Notes under the pieces: generated by a model | What the model saw: only the letters and a program-made list of their open reading frames with translations | Told to the model about the DNA's origin: nothing | Database searches by the model: none | In this document: piece by piece, positions 52,640 to 61,906 of the stretch | Layout of the letters: each line of letters opens with the position of its first letter | How positions within the stretch are numbered: the first letter of the stretch is position 1 | From: Tissierellales bacterium | GTDB taxonomy: Bacteria; Bacillota; Clostridia; Tissierellales; Tissierellaceae | Assembly: GCA_030146915.1 (NCBI GenBank) | Contig: JASLAT010000034.1 | Span: forward strand, 62,001 to 126,000 | DNA: 64,000 nucleotides | Direction: 5' to 3' | Translations under genes and position numbers: made by a program

Positions 52640-53521
52640 ATGATTACAAAAAATGAAATTAGAAATATATTAGGAGACAATAGTGAAATATTAAGAAAAA
52701 TATTTTTTATGATTTTAGGTAATTTTTTATGTTCAATAGCTATAAATGTATTTTTTGTACCAAATGGACTTTTATCTACTGGAGTTGGTGGTTTATCTAT
52801 AATGATTAATTATTTAACCTCCATACCTATAGGTTTATCGGTATTACTTATAAATATTCCATTATTAATTTTTGGTTTTTTTAAGTTAGATAAAAAATTT
52901 ATGGTTTATACAACATTTTCAATTTTTGTATATTCTAGTATATTAAATTTAACAACTAGTTTGGCAGAAGTATTTATTATAAAGGATATATTGATAGCGG
53001 CAGTTTTTGGTGCGTTATTTAACGGACTTGGTATGGGCTTAATGTTCAAAAATGGAGTTTGTCAAGGCGGGTTTGATATATTAGCCAGTATTTTAAAGCA
53101 GGAGTATAATATGAATATAGGTACAGGTTTAACGATTTTTAATACAGGAATAATAAGTTTTTCTGCTTTTATATTTGGTGGAATTAGAGCTATGTATACT
53201 TTAATTGCAATGCATTTAGGTTATCAAATTTTAGATAGAATACAAATAGGATTTAGTATGATGAAAAATATAATCATAATATCAGACAGCTCTAGAGAAT
53301 TAGCAAATAAAATTATGAGAGATATGGGAAGGGGAGTTACTTTTTTTAGTGGACAAGGAGCTTATACAAGTCAAGAAAAGAAAGTTTTATATTGTACAGT
53401 GACTTCGCCAGAAATTGTTAAACTAAAACAAATAGTAGAAGAAGTTGATCCAGAGGCATTTTTTACTATAAGTGAGGCTACTGAAGTTTTAGGTAGCGGG
53501 TTTAAAAAATTTTCACAATAG
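52640..53521 (+). CDS. YitT family membrane protein
   Basis: This 293-residue protein has about five to six membrane helices with the YitT pattern (FFVPNGLLSTGVGGLS, GLGMGLMFKNGVCQGGFDILA) and a C-terminal DUF2179 domain (GRGVTFFSGQGAYT, EVDPEAFFTISEATEV). The family function is unknown; transport or efflux has been suggested. AAGGAGAT precedes the ATG. It follows the cobalamin terminator, so it is probably a separate unit. Confidence 0.9.
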   Translation: MITKNEIRNILGDNSEILRKIFFMILGNFLCSIAINVFFVPNGLLSTGVGGLSIMINYLTSIPIGLSVLLINIPLLIFGFFKLDKKFMVYTTFSIFVYSSILNLTTSLAEVFIIKDILIAAVFGALFNGLGMGLMFKNGVCQGGFDILASILKQEYNMNIGTGLTIFNTGIISFSAFIFGGIRAMYTLIAMHLGYQILDRIQIGFSMMKNIIIISDSSRELANKIMRDMGRGVTFFSGQGAYTSQEKKVLYCTVTSPEIVKLKQIVEEVDPEAFFTISEATEVLGSGFKKFSQ

Positions 53522-53545
53522 CATATTAACAAATAATAAACAAGA

Positions 53546-53574
53546 TTGCCAAAAGTCTGAAAACTTTGTATAAT
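53546..53574 (+). promoter_or_regulatory. Promoter and candidate operator for nhaC copy 3
   Basis: TTGCCA (53546-53551) and TATAAT (53569-53574) are 17 bp apart. CAAAAGTCTGAAAA (53550-53563) occupies the spacer. The same 14-mer occurs inverted upstream of nhaC copy 2 and in shortened form upstream of copy 1. It contains the TCTGAAAA core of a CodY-like box, so a repressor bound here would block RNA polymerase. Confidence 0.6.
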
Positions 53575-53650
53575 AGGGTTAGTTACAATTTTTAAAAGGG
53601 GGGAGTACAGTAAGTTAGTAGTAACTGTTTATAATCAGGGGGGATTGATT

Positions 53651-55075
53651 ATGGGGACCAACAGTAATAATGAAGAATTTGTAAGAAAACCATACTTATA
53701 TGAAGCACTACTATCGTTTGGATTTTTAATAGTGGTTATGGCAACTAGTATTTTTGTATATGATGCAGAACCTCATATACCAATGTTAATAGGGACACTT
53801 TTTGCAGCTATTATGGCAGGAAAAATAGGATATTCATGGGATACTATACAAACAGCAATGTATGACGGAATTTACCAAGCATTACAAGCTATTATCATAT
53901 TAGCTATTATAGGGGTACTAATTGGTACATGGCTTATAGCTGGTGTAGTTCCAAGTATGATTTACTATGGGCTAGGTATATTAAAGCCAAGCATATTTTT
54001 ATTTGCAACAGTTATAATTGCATCAATAACTTCTTTAGCTACCGGTACAAGTTGGGGGACTGCCGGAACTATAGGTATAGCATTAATGGGTATAGCTAAG
54101 GGGTTAGGTATACCACCGGCAATTGCAACAGGAGCCATCATAAGTGGAGCTTATTTTGGCGATAAAATGTCACCATTATCAGACACTACAAATTTAGCAC
54201 CAGCTGTTTCAGGAACTGATGTTTTTACCCATGTTAAAAACATGCTATTTACGACCACTATATCTTATGGATTAACATTAGCGTTCTTTTTATTTGTAGG
54301 ATTTAAGTTTACTGGAGAGGGTGGAGATTTAAGTTCAATTGAAGCTATAAGAGCAGGTATAGCAAGCTCTTTCAAAATATCACCACTTTTACTTATACCG
54401 CCATTAGCTGTTATTGTATCAATAGCTTTTAAAGCACCAGCTATACCAGGAATAACAATTGGAATAATTTTAGGAGCAGTTTTTGCTGTAGTTATGCAAG
54501 GAGCAAACTTGGGCCAACTTTTACAAGTAGCTCATGAAGGTTATGTTTCACAAACTGGGATAGAAATGATAGATGAATTGTTATCTGCAGGAGGACTAAA
54601 TGATATGTTGTCATCCATTTCTTTAACCATAATTGCTATGATGTTTGGTGGAATAATGGAAAAGACACAACAATTAGAAGTTATAGTAGATACTTTATTA
54701 AGAAAGGTTAAATCTATTGGTGGATTAGTTACAATTACAGCATTAACAGGAGTATTTAGTAATGCGACAATGCCGGAACAATACATATCTGTAGTGGTTC
54801 CAGGTAGAATGTATGCTCCTGCATATAGAGAAAGAGGGCTTCATCCTAAGATGCTATCAAATGTTTTGGAGTCTGCGGGAACTTTAACATCTGTTTTAAT
54901 TCCTTGGAACACTTGTGGGGTTTATTTTACTAAAATTTTAGGAGTTCCAACTCTTGAATATGGTAAATGGGCAGTTTTTAATTATCTGACTCCGCTATTA
55001 GTAATAGCATTTGCATTTTTAGGTATTAATGTTCCAAAAATAGAGGATGATCCAGACAGTATAATAGATTTATAG
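53651..55075 (+). CDS. nhaC: NhaC-family antiporter, copy 3 (divergent)
   Basis: This is a polytopic membrane protein of about 474 residues in the NhaC family, but clearly distinct from the two 486-residue copies. Blocks include ATGTSWGTAGTIGIALMG, GAYFGDKMSPLSDTTNLAP and a C-terminal LIPWNTCGVYF. The SPLSDTT motif is closer to classical NhaC. ATG 53651 fits AGGGGGG at 53638-53643; a TTG at 53645 is too close. Na+/H+ exchange is the likely class of activity, but organic anion exchange is also possible. Confidence 0.9.
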   Translation: MGTNSNNEEFVRKPYLYEALLSFGFLIVVMATSIFVYDAEPHIPMLIGTLFAAIMAGKIGYSWDTIQTAMYDGIYQALQAIIILAIIGVLIGTWLIAGVVPSMIYYGLGILKPSIFLFATVIIASITSLATGTSWGTAGTIGIALMGIAKGLGIPPAIATGAIISGAYFGDKMSPLSDTTNLAPAVSGTDVFTHVKNMLFTTTISYGLTLAFFLFVGFKFTGEGGDLSSIEAIRAGIASSFKISPLLLIPPLAVIVSIAFKAPAIPGITIGIILGAVFAVVMQGANLGQLLQVAHEGYVSQTGIEMIDELLSAGGLNDMLSSISLTIIAMMFGGIMEKTQQLEVIVDTLLRKVKSIGGLVTITALTGVFSNATMPEQYISVVVPGRMYAPAYRERGLHPKMLSNVLESAGTLTSVLIPWNTCGVYFTKILGVPTLEYGKWAVFNYLTPLLVIAFAFLGINVPKIEDDPDSIIDL

Positions 55076-55100
55076 ACTTACTATTAAATATATAGTTAAG

Positions 55101-55135
55101 AATAGTGCTGAAATACTCAGCACTATTTTTATTTT
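55101..55135 (+). terminator. Intrinsic terminator after nhaC copy 3
   Basis: AATAGTGCTGA and TCAGCACTATT form a perfect 11-bp stem with a five-base loop and a T-rich tail. Confidence 0.85.
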
Positions 55136-55217
55136 ATGATATTAGATGATATTAAGTATTAAATATAGTAGAATATAAGTGATAGATAAATATGTTATTT
55201 TAATCTGAGGTGATTTT

Positions 55218-56903
55218 TTGAATTATAAGGAAAAGTATAAAAAATGGTTAGTAAGTGATTATATAGATAATGAAACAAAATTAGAACTTATGAATATGGA
55301 AGATGAAAGTGAGATTGAGGAGAAGTTTTATAAAGATCTAGAGTTTGGTACTGCCGGTTTAAGAGGAAAGTTGGGAGTAGGTACAAATAGAATGAATAAG
55401 TATACAGTAGCAAAGGCTATACAGGGATTGGCATCTGTAATTGTTAAAAGAGGTGAAGATGCTAAAAATAGAGGTGTATCTATTTCATATGATGTAAGAC
55501 ATAAATCAGAAGAGTTTGCAGAAATAGCTGCTAGTATTTTAACGGCAAATGGGATAAAGACTTTTTTATTTGACTCAATAAGATCAACACCAATGATTTC
55601 TTTTACTATAAGAGAGTTAAATAATATTTCAGGCCTTATGATAACAGCTAGCCATAATCCTAAAGATTATAATGGTATAAAAGTATATTGGGAAGAAGGA
55701 TCTCAAATATTGGATAATATAGGTGATGAGATTTTATCAGAAACAGAAAAAATAGAAGATTATTCTTTAATCAAAACTATGTCATTAAGTAAAGCAAAGG
55801 CTGATGGTTTATTAGAGATAATCGGTGAGGAACTGGATATTAAATACGAAAATAAAATTTTGGATTTAGCTATAAATGATGATATAGATAAAAATATTTC
55901 TATAGTATATACTCCTTTAAATGGTACTGGAAATAAACCAGTTAGAAGAATTTTAAAGAAGAGGGGATTTACAAATGTTCATGTTGTTGAAGAACAAGAG
56001 AATCCAGATCCAGACTTTACTACTGTAGGTTATCCAAACCCGGAATATACAGAGGCCTTTGAGTATGCTAAAAAACTAGGGGCAGAGATATGTGCTGATA
56101 TATTAATAGCAAATGATCCAGATGCAGATAGAGTGGCATGTATGGTAAAAAAAGAGAGTGACTATAAATTTATAAATGGTAATCAGATGGGAGTTTTGTT
56201 AGTAAACTATATTTTATCTGAAAGAAGTAAAAATAATACTCTTCCAAAGAACTCTGCTATAGTTAAGAGTATAGTTACAGGAGATCTTAGTAAAAAGATA
56301 GCTGAGAAATATGGAGTTAAAACTTTTGAAACTTTGACAGGGTTTAAAAATATATGTGGTAAAGCTAATGAATTTGAAAAAACTAGTGATTATGAGTTTA
56401 TATTTGGATATGAAGAGAGTATAGGTTATGTATATAGTGACATGATAAGAGATAAAGATGCAATAAACACTACAATGATGATTGCTGAAATGGCAGCATT
56501 TTACAAAAAATTAGACAAGGATCTTTTGGAAGTTTTAGAGGAAATTTATGAAGAGTATGGTTATTATCTAGAAGAGCTATTTTCCTTTGAATTGAAAGGA
56601 TTGGAAGGTAAGGAAAGAATAAAAAGAATTATGGATAATTTTAGGAAAAGTCCTATAAAAAAGATTGATAATATGGAATTATTTGAAAGTATAGACTATT
56701 TGTACGATGATACTGGTAATCCTAAATCGAATGTGTTAAAATTTTATATGAGTGATGGGTCCTGGTATGCGATTAGACCATCAGGAACTGAGCCAAAAAT
56801 TAAAATATATATATATTCTAATGATAAGAGTAGAAATAATTCACTATCCAAAATTAAAGCTATACGAAAAGCAGTAGATAACCGTATAGAGTCAGTAGAG
56901 TAA
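55218..56903 (+). CDS. Phosphoglucomutase/phosphomannomutase (alpha-D-phosphohexomutase)
   Basis: This 561-residue enzyme interconverts hexose 1- and 6-phosphates. Active-site blocks in order are GTAGLRGKLGVG, TASHNPKDYNGIKVYW with the phosphoserine, ANDPDADRVA for Mg2+, and SGTEPKIKIYIYS for phosphate binding. Length and motifs fit the PgcA-type mutase. The start is TTG at 55218 after GAGGTGAT. It probably supplies glucose 1-phosphate for cell-envelope sugars. Confidence 0.95.
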   Translation: MNYKEKYKKWLVSDYIDNETKLELMNMEDESEIEEKFYKDLEFGTAGLRGKLGVGTNRMNKYTVAKAIQGLASVIVKRGEDAKNRGVSISYDVRHKSEEFAEIAASILTANGIKTFLFDSIRSTPMISFTIRELNNISGLMITASHNPKDYNGIKVYWEEGSQILDNIGDEILSETEKIEDYSLIKTMSLSKAKADGLLEIIGEELDIKYENKILDLAINDDIDKNISIVYTPLNGTGNKPVRRILKKRGFTNVHVVEEQENPDPDFTTVGYPNPEYTEAFEYAKKLGAEICADILIANDPDADRVACMVKKESDYKFINGNQMGVLLVNYILSERSKNNTLPKNSAIVKSIVTGDLSKKIAEKYGVKTFETLTGFKNICGKANEFEKTSDYEFIFGYEESIGYVYSDMIRDKDAINTTMMIAEMAAFYKKLDKDLLEVLEEIYEEYGYYLEELFSFELKGLEGKERIKRIMDNFRKSPIKKIDNMELFESIDYLYDDTGNPKSNVLKFYMSDGSWYAIRPSGTEPKIKIYIYSNDKSRNNSLSKIKAIRKAVDNRIESVE

Positions 56904-56924
56904 AATATATAAGGGGGAATTGTA

Positions 56925-57767
56925 GTGTATAAGATAATGAGTAAGGAAATGTTAGCTGATAATATCTATGCAATGGATATTCATGCTCCTAGAGTGGCAG
57001 AATCAGCACAGCCAGGACAATTTGTAATCCTTATTGTTGAAGAAACTGGTGAGAGGTTACCCTTAACTATATGTGATTATGATATTGATAAGGGAACAGT
57101 GCAAATCGTTGTACAAACAATGGGGTGTTCGACTAGAAAGTTAGAAGATAAAGAAGTAGGAGACCATCTACATGGATTTGTTGGTCCTTTAGGAGTGCCT
57201 TCCTCCTATGTAAGAGAGGATATTGAAGAATTGAAGAAAGAAAGAATTCTTTTTGTGGCAGGAGGTGTAGGTGCAGCTCCAACATTTCCACAGGTTAGAT
57301 GGCTTTCTGAAAGAGGAGTTAAGGTGGATGTTATATTAGGTGCTCAAAATAAAAACAAGGTTATATTAGAGGATAAATTAAAGAAATTCGCAGATAACCT
57401 ATATGTAACTACAGATGATGGAAGTTACGGATTCCATGGTATGGTAACTGATCAACTGGAAGACTTAGTTAAAAATGAAGGTAAAAAGTATGATAGATGT
57501 ATTTCTATAGGTCCTATGATTATGATGAAATTTGTAGCATTATTAACAGAGAAGTTAAATATACCAACAACAGTATCTTTAAATCCAATAATGGTAGATG
57601 GTACTGGTATGTGTGGAGCTTGTAGGGTAACTGTAGGAGATGAAACAAAGTTTGCTTGTGTAGATGGTCCAGAATTTGATGGTCATATAGTAGATTTTGA
57701 TGAAGCTATGCAAAGACAAGCTCAGTATAAAGATGAGGAATGCGCAATGGATAAGGAGGAGAATTAA
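56925..57767 (+). CDS. nfnA: NfnA-like FAD/NAD-binding oxidoreductase subunit
   Basis: This 280-residue flavoprotein has an FAD domain (ERLPLTICDYD), an NAD(P) domain (FVAGGVGAAPTFPQVRWL) and a C-terminal 2Fe-2S site (GMCGACRVT, FACVDGPEFDGH). With the next gene, two bases away, it forms a pair like NfnAB, the electron-bifurcating ferredoxin-dependent transhydrogenase of anaerobes. Similar subunits also serve hydrogenases and sulfide dehydrogenase; the pairing makes Nfn most likely. The start is GTG at 56925. Confidence 0.88.
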   Translation: MYKIMSKEMLADNIYAMDIHAPRVAESAQPGQFVILIVEETGERLPLTICDYDIDKGTVQIVVQTMGCSTRKLEDKEVGDHLHGFVGPLGVPSSYVREDIEELKKERILFVAGGVGAAPTFPQVRWLSERGVKVDVILGAQNKNKVILEDKLKKFADNLYVTTDDGSYGFHGMVTDQLEDLVKNEGKKYDRCISIGPMIMMKFVALLTEKLNIPTTVSLNPIMVDGTGMCGACRVTVGDETKFACVDGPEFDGHIVDFDEAMQRQAQYKDEECAMDKEEN

Positions 57768-57769
57768 TC

Positions 57770-59152
57770 ATGGATAGATTTACAAGAATTCCAGTAGCAG
57801 AACAAGATCCGAATGTTAGAAACAAGAATTTTAAAGAAGTTTCTTTAGGATATACTCTAGAAGAAGCTATTGAAGAAGCAAAAAGATGTTTAAATTGCCC
57901 TAAACCAATGTGTGTAGGTGGATGTCCTGTATCTGTAGATATACCAGGATTTATTTCAAAGTTAGCAGAAGGTAATGTAGAAGAAGCTGCCCATGTTCTA
58001 TTCTCTCATACATCACTTCCAGCAGTGTGTGGAAGAGTTTGTCCACAGGAAAATCAATGTGAAAAGTATTGTGTCCTAGGAAAAAAAGGAGATCCGGTTT
58101 CTATAGGAAAATTAGAAAGATTTGTAGCGGATTGGGCTAGAGAAAATAAAATTGAAGTATTTAAAAGACCAGAATCAAATGGACATAAAGTTGCAGTAGT
58201 TGGTGCAGGTCCATCTGGTATTACTTGTGCAGGTGAATTAGCAAAAAAAGGATATGAAGTAACTATATTTGAAGCTTTACATGAGCCTGGAGGAGTATTA
58301 GTTTATGGAATTCCTGAATTTAGATTGCCTAAAGAAACTGTTGTTAAGTCTGAAGTTGAAAACTTATATAAACTAGGTGTAAAAATTGAAACTAATGTAG
58401 TTGTAGGTAGAACTTTAACTATCGATGAGATGTTTGAAGAAGGTTTTGAAGCTGTTTACATAGCATCTGGTGCGGGCTTACCAAAGTTTATGGGTATTCC
58501 AGGAGAAAATCATAATGGTGTTTTTTCAGCAAATGAGTTTTTAACTAGAAATAACTTAATGAAGGCTTTTAGAAAAGATTACGATACTCCAATAAAAGTA
58601 GGAGATGTTGTAGCTGTTGTAGGTGGAGGAAATGTTGCTATGGATGCGGCTAGAACTGCTAAGAGATTAGGTGCTGACGTACATGTACTATATAGAAGAA
58701 CTCAAGAAGAGTTACCAGCTAGACTTGAAGAAGTACATCATGCAATTGAAGAGGGTATAAATTTTGAGTTTTTAACTTCTCCAATTGAAATTTTTGCAGA
58801 TGAGAAAGGTTGGGTTTCAAAAGTAGAATGTATAAGAATGGAGTTAGGGGAACCTGATGAAAGTGGTAGAAGAAGGCCAGTAGAAATACCAGGATCAGAG
58901 TTTAAAATAGATGTAGATACAATAATAATGTCCTTAGGAACTTCACCAAACCCTCTAATAGCATCAACCACTGAAGGCTTAGACATAAATAAATGGCAAT
59001 GTATAGTAGCCGATGATCAAGGACAAACATCAAGAGAAGGTGTGTTTGCAGGAGGAGACATCGTAACAGGTGCAGCTACAGTAATTTTAGCTATGGGGGC
59101 TGGGAAAAAGGCTGCAGAAGGAATAGATAATTATATAAAAAATAAAAGTTAA
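57770..59152 (+). CDS. nfnB: NfnB-like NADPH oxidoreductase subunit
   Basis: This 460-residue protein resembles the small subunit of glutamate synthase. The N-terminus has ligands for two 4Fe-4S clusters (CLNCPKPMCVGGCP; CGRVCPQENQCEKYC), followed by FAD and NADPH sites (VAVVGAGPSGITCA, VAVVGGGNVAMDAARTAKR) and a C-terminal GGDIVTGAATVILAMGAGK. No large glutamate synthase subunit is nearby, and the NfnA-like partner is directly upstream, so NADPH:ferredoxin/NAD bifurcation is the better assignment. Confidence 0.88.
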   Translation: MDRFTRIPVAEQDPNVRNKNFKEVSLGYTLEEAIEEAKRCLNCPKPMCVGGCPVSVDIPGFISKLAEGNVEEAAHVLFSHTSLPAVCGRVCPQENQCEKYCVLGKKGDPVSIGKLERFVADWARENKIEVFKRPESNGHKVAVVGAGPSGITCAGELAKKGYEVTIFEALHEPGGVLVYGIPEFRLPKETVVKSEVENLYKLGVKIETNVVVGRTLTIDEMFEEGFEAVYIASGAGLPKFMGIPGENHNGVFSANEFLTRNNLMKAFRKDYDTPIKVGDVVAVVGGGNVAMDAARTAKRLGADVHVLYRRTQEELPARLEEVHHAIEEGINFEFLTSPIEIFADEKGWVSKVECIRMELGEPDESGRRRPVEIPGSEFKIDVDTIIMSLGTSPNPLIASTTEGLDINKWQCIVADDQGQTSREGVFAGGDIVTGAATVILAMGAGKKAAEGIDNYIKNKS

Positions 59153-59162
59153 CTTATATTTT

Positions 59163-59202
59163 AAAGACCCTAAATCTTTTGAGATTTAGGGTCTTTATTT
59201 AA
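59163..59202 (+). terminator. Intrinsic terminator after nfnAB
   Basis: AAAGACCCTAAATCT and AGATTTAGGGTCTTT form a perfect 15-bp stem with a four-base loop, then TATTT. It separates convergent nfnAB and sdaAA, and may act in both directions. Confidence 0.87.
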
Positions 59203-59251
59203 TTGTTTAAAAATGAACTTAGTATAGAATATAAAGAATAAATATTAAGGC

Positions 59252-60121
59252 TTAAATACCTAGTTTTTTTCTAATATGAAGTCCTTTTTCTGTTGTAGCT
59301 AAGCCTCCAAGTGCAGTTTCTTTCAATGATGTATGCATAATATCACCAACTTCTTTCATAGCTTGAACAACTTGATCAAATGGTATAATAGATTCTACCC
59401 CTGCCAATGCAAGATCCGCAGATAAAAATGCATTGGCTACACCAGATGCATTTCTAAGGGCACATGGATACTCTACTAAACCAGCTACAGGGTCACAAAT
59501 CAAGCCCATTATATTTGATAAAGCTATAGAAGCTGCATGAAAAACTTGCTCTGGACTGCCTCCTAATGCTTCTGTTAATCCAGCCGCTGCCATAGCAGCT
59601 GCAGAACCACATTCAGCCTGGCAACCTCCTTCTGCACCAGAGATACTAGCTTTAGTAGCTATAATTCGCCCTACCTCAGCACTAGTAAGAAGTATATTTA
59701 ATACTTCTTTTTCTTCAAGGTTAAACTTTTTTTTAGCTGCTAAAATACTAGCAGGAAGTATACCAGCTGCTCCAGCAGTAGGAGCAGCGACAATCTTTCC
59801 CATACATGCATTAACTTGAGATGTTGAGTACGCCATAGCAGCTGCAGATAATAGAAGATCTCCTGATAAACTAGATTTGTTTTGTCTATATTTTTCTATT
59901 TTTTTAGCTTCACTACCAATTAATCCACCATTAGACTTCATATTCTTATTAAGTCCTTCGTTACTAGACTTTTCCATAACTTTCAGAAGCTCTTTTAAGT
60001 TATTTAATATAGTTTCCTCAGATAAGTTACTTTTTTTCATTTCTCTTTCTAAAGCAGCTTGGGACACCTTCATATTATTTTTATTACAATATTTTATTAG
60101 TTCTGATGTATTGTCAAACAA
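59252..60121 (-). CDS. sdaAA: L-serine dehydratase, iron-sulfur dependent, alpha subunit
   Basis: This 289-residue subunit carries the oxygen-labile 4Fe-4S cluster that dehydrates and deaminates L-serine to pyruvate and ammonia. Cys-containing motifs are NACMGKIVAAPTAGAAG, GGCQAECGSA, ICDPVAG and EYPCALRN. The start is TTG (bases 60121-60119) after AAGGAGTGATC. It follows the beta subunit by four bases. The reaction releases ammonia and so fits amino-acid fermentation. Confidence 0.94.
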   Translation of the reverse strand: MFDNTSELIKYCNKNNMKVSQAALEREMKKSNLSEETILNNLKELLKVMEKSSNEGLNKNMKSNGGLIGSEAKKIEKYRQNKSSLSGDLLLSAAAMAYSTSQVNACMGKIVAAPTAGAAGILPASILAAKKKFNLEEKEVLNILLTSAEVGRIIATKASISGAEGGCQAECGSAAAMAAAGLTEALGGSPEQVFHAASIALSNIMGLICDPVAGLVEYPCALRNASGVANAFLSADLALAGVESIIPFDQVVQAMKEVGDIMHTSLKETALGGLATTEKGLHIRKKLGI

Positions 60122-60125
60122 AAGA

Positions 60126-60794
60126 TCACTCCTTAATTGGATTTATTCCAGTAATATACTTTATATCTTTTAAACTGGCAATTTTATCTATTAGATCTTT
60201 CTTAATATAAGAATCAATTTCTATAACCATTGTGGCCATATCATTTTTCCTAACTACAGACATAGTGGCAATATTAACACCTTCTTCAGATAATACAGTG
60301 CTAATATGAGCAATAACACCTTTGGTATCCTTATTTCTTATCAATATAGTAGGCTGATTTCCACTAAAATCAACCTCAGTGCCATTTATATTATATATTT
60401 TTATATTTCCACCACCAATAGAGGAACCAATTATATAAAATAAAGTATTATTTTTCAAGTGAAATTCAATTTTCACGGTATTAGGATGAGGATATTCTAA
60501 TTCTTTTTCATAAAATTCATAACTAATACCTAAATCATTAGCGATTTTAAATGAGTGCGGTAATCTTTCATCATCTGGCTTTAAACCAATAACACCTGCT
60601 AGGAGAGCTTTGTCAGTCCCGTGTCCTTTAGACGTTTTAGCGAAAGAACCATGTAAATAAAAATTAACTTTTTTGAAGTCTTGACCTAGGATAACCTTGG
60701 CGATATTACCAAGTCTTGCTGCACCAGCTGTATGAGAGCTAGATGGTCCAATCATAGTAGGTCCGAGAATATCAAAAACGCCGAATTCTTTCAT
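60126..60794 (-). CDS. sdaAB: L-serine dehydratase, iron-sulfur dependent, beta subunit
   Basis: This 222-residue subunit begins with FGVFDILGPTMIGPSSSHTAGA, the family hallmark, and ends in an ACT domain (TVLSEEGVNIATMSVVRK) that may sense an amino acid. The ATG (60794-60792) has GGAGGT seven bases upstream; an in-frame start at 60848 lies in the leader and is rejected. It forms an operon with sdaAA. Confidence 0.94.
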   Translation of the reverse strand: MKEFGVFDILGPTMIGPSSSHTAGAARLGNIAKVILGQDFKKVNFYLHGSFAKTSKGHGTDKALLAGVIGLKPDDERLPHSFKIANDLGISYEFYEKELEYPHPNTVKIEFHLKNNTLFYIIGSSIGGGNIKIYNINGTEVDFSGNQPTILIRNKDTKGVIAHISTVLSEEGVNIATMSVVRKNDMATMVIEIDSYIKKDLIDKIASLKDIKYITGINPIKE

Positions 60795-60819
60795 AATTAT
60801 ACCTCCTTTATATAAAATT

Positions 60820-60848
60820 ATTTTATCATTTATAGAATTATTAATCAA
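60820..60848 (-). promoter_or_regulatory. Promoter for sdaAB-sdaAA
   Basis: On the minus strand TTGATT (60848-60843) and TAAAAT (60825-60820) are separated by 17 bp, just upstream of the sdaAB ribosome site. Confidence 0.45.
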
Positions 60849-60868
60849 TAAATGCTAAATTAGTAAAG

Positions 60869-60897
60869 TTGCAAAAGTTTAGCTTTATAAGTATTAT
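60869..60897 (+). promoter_or_regulatory. Promoter for the MBL-fold hydrolase gene
   Basis: TTGCAA (60869-60874) and TATTAT (60892-60897) are separated by 17 bp, 24 bp ahead of the start codon. It is divergent from the sdaAB promoter. Confidence 0.55.
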
Positions 60898-60921
60898 AGT
60901 TATAAGAAATGGAGTGATAAT

Positions 60922-61896
60922 ATGATAAAAGAAGTTTATAAAAATATATATCAGATACCAATAATTTTACCGAACAATCCTTTAAAACAACTAAATTCAT
61001 ATCTTATAAAAGGAGATAAAAAATCACTTTTGATAGACACTGGTTTTAACAGAGAGGAATGTAGAAAAGACTTGTTAAATTCATTAGAGACACTTAACAT
61101 AGATTTAGAAAAATTAGATATATTTATAACCCATCTACATGCAGATCATTCAGGACAAGTAGCTGAGTTTAAAGAAACTAGTGATAATATTTATGCAAGT
61201 AAAGTAGATGGTGAGTTTATAAATGACATGACTAGATTAGGACACTGGGAAGAATTGGAAGAGCATGTTAAACTATCTGGTTTAGAAGAAGATAATGTTA
61301 GGTATATGGATCATCCTGCATATAAATATAAGCTAAGTGAAAAAGTTAATTTTAAATATATAGAAGGTGGAGATACAATAGAAATTGGGGACTATAGTTT
61401 TGAAGTAATAGAAACGCCAGGGCATACTCCAGGTCAGGTAGGACTTTATGAGCCAAAATATAAACTATATTTCTCTGGAGATCATATACTAGATCAAATT
61501 ACACCAAATGTAGCATTTTGGGGATTTGAATATGAAGATTTAAAAACTTATTTAAGAAATTTAGAAAAAGTAGCTAAAATGGATATTGACTTAATATTTC
61601 CAGCTCATAGAAATATTATGGATGATCATCCAAGAAGGGCTAAAGAAATAATAGAACATCATAAGGAAAGGATTGAGGAAGTATATAATATACTAAATGA
61701 TGATTTTATGACAGTAAGAGATGTCACATCTAGGATGACTTGGAGAATTAGAGCTAACTCTTGGTCAGATTTTCCAAAAGCGCAAAAATGGTTTGCATCA
61801 GGAGAAGCTTTAGCACATTTAGAATTTCTTTATCATGACAAAAAGGTGATTAGGAAAAAGAAAAACGGAGTTCTTTATTATAAAAAGTTAAAGTAG
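60922..61896 (+). CDS. MBL-fold metallohydrolase
   Basis: This 324-residue metallo-beta-lactamase-fold hydrolase has the HLHADH motif (His71, His73, Asp75, His76), a downstream TPGHTPGQVGLY with another metal His, FSGDHILDQITP and PAHR. The C-terminal 80 residues look like a helical winged domain, as in LACTB2/RNase Z-like hydrolases. The substrate is not predictable. It is the first of three closely spaced genes (gaps of 10 and 11 bp). Confidence 0.9.
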   Translation: MIKEVYKNIYQIPIILPNNPLKQLNSYLIKGDKKSLLIDTGFNREECRKDLLNSLETLNIDLEKLDIFITHLHADHSGQVAEFKETSDNIYASKVDGEFINDMTRLGHWEELEEHVKLSGLEEDNVRYMDHPAYKYKLSEKVNFKYIEGGDTIEIGDYSFEVIETPGHTPGQVGLYEPKYKLYFSGDHILDQITPNVAFWGFEYEDLKTYLRNLEKVAKMDIDLIFPAHRNIMDDHPRRAKEIIEHHKERIEEVYNILNDDFMTVRDVTSRMTWRIRANSWSDFPKAQKWFASGEALAHLEFLYHDKKVIRKKKNGVLYYKKLK

Positions 61897-61906
61897 GAGT
61901 GAGCAG

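Noticed and set aside
57770..59152. Glutamate synthase small subunit
   Set aside because: There is no glutamate synthase large subunit nearby, and the gene is paired with an NfnA-like flavoprotein, so NfnB is the better call.
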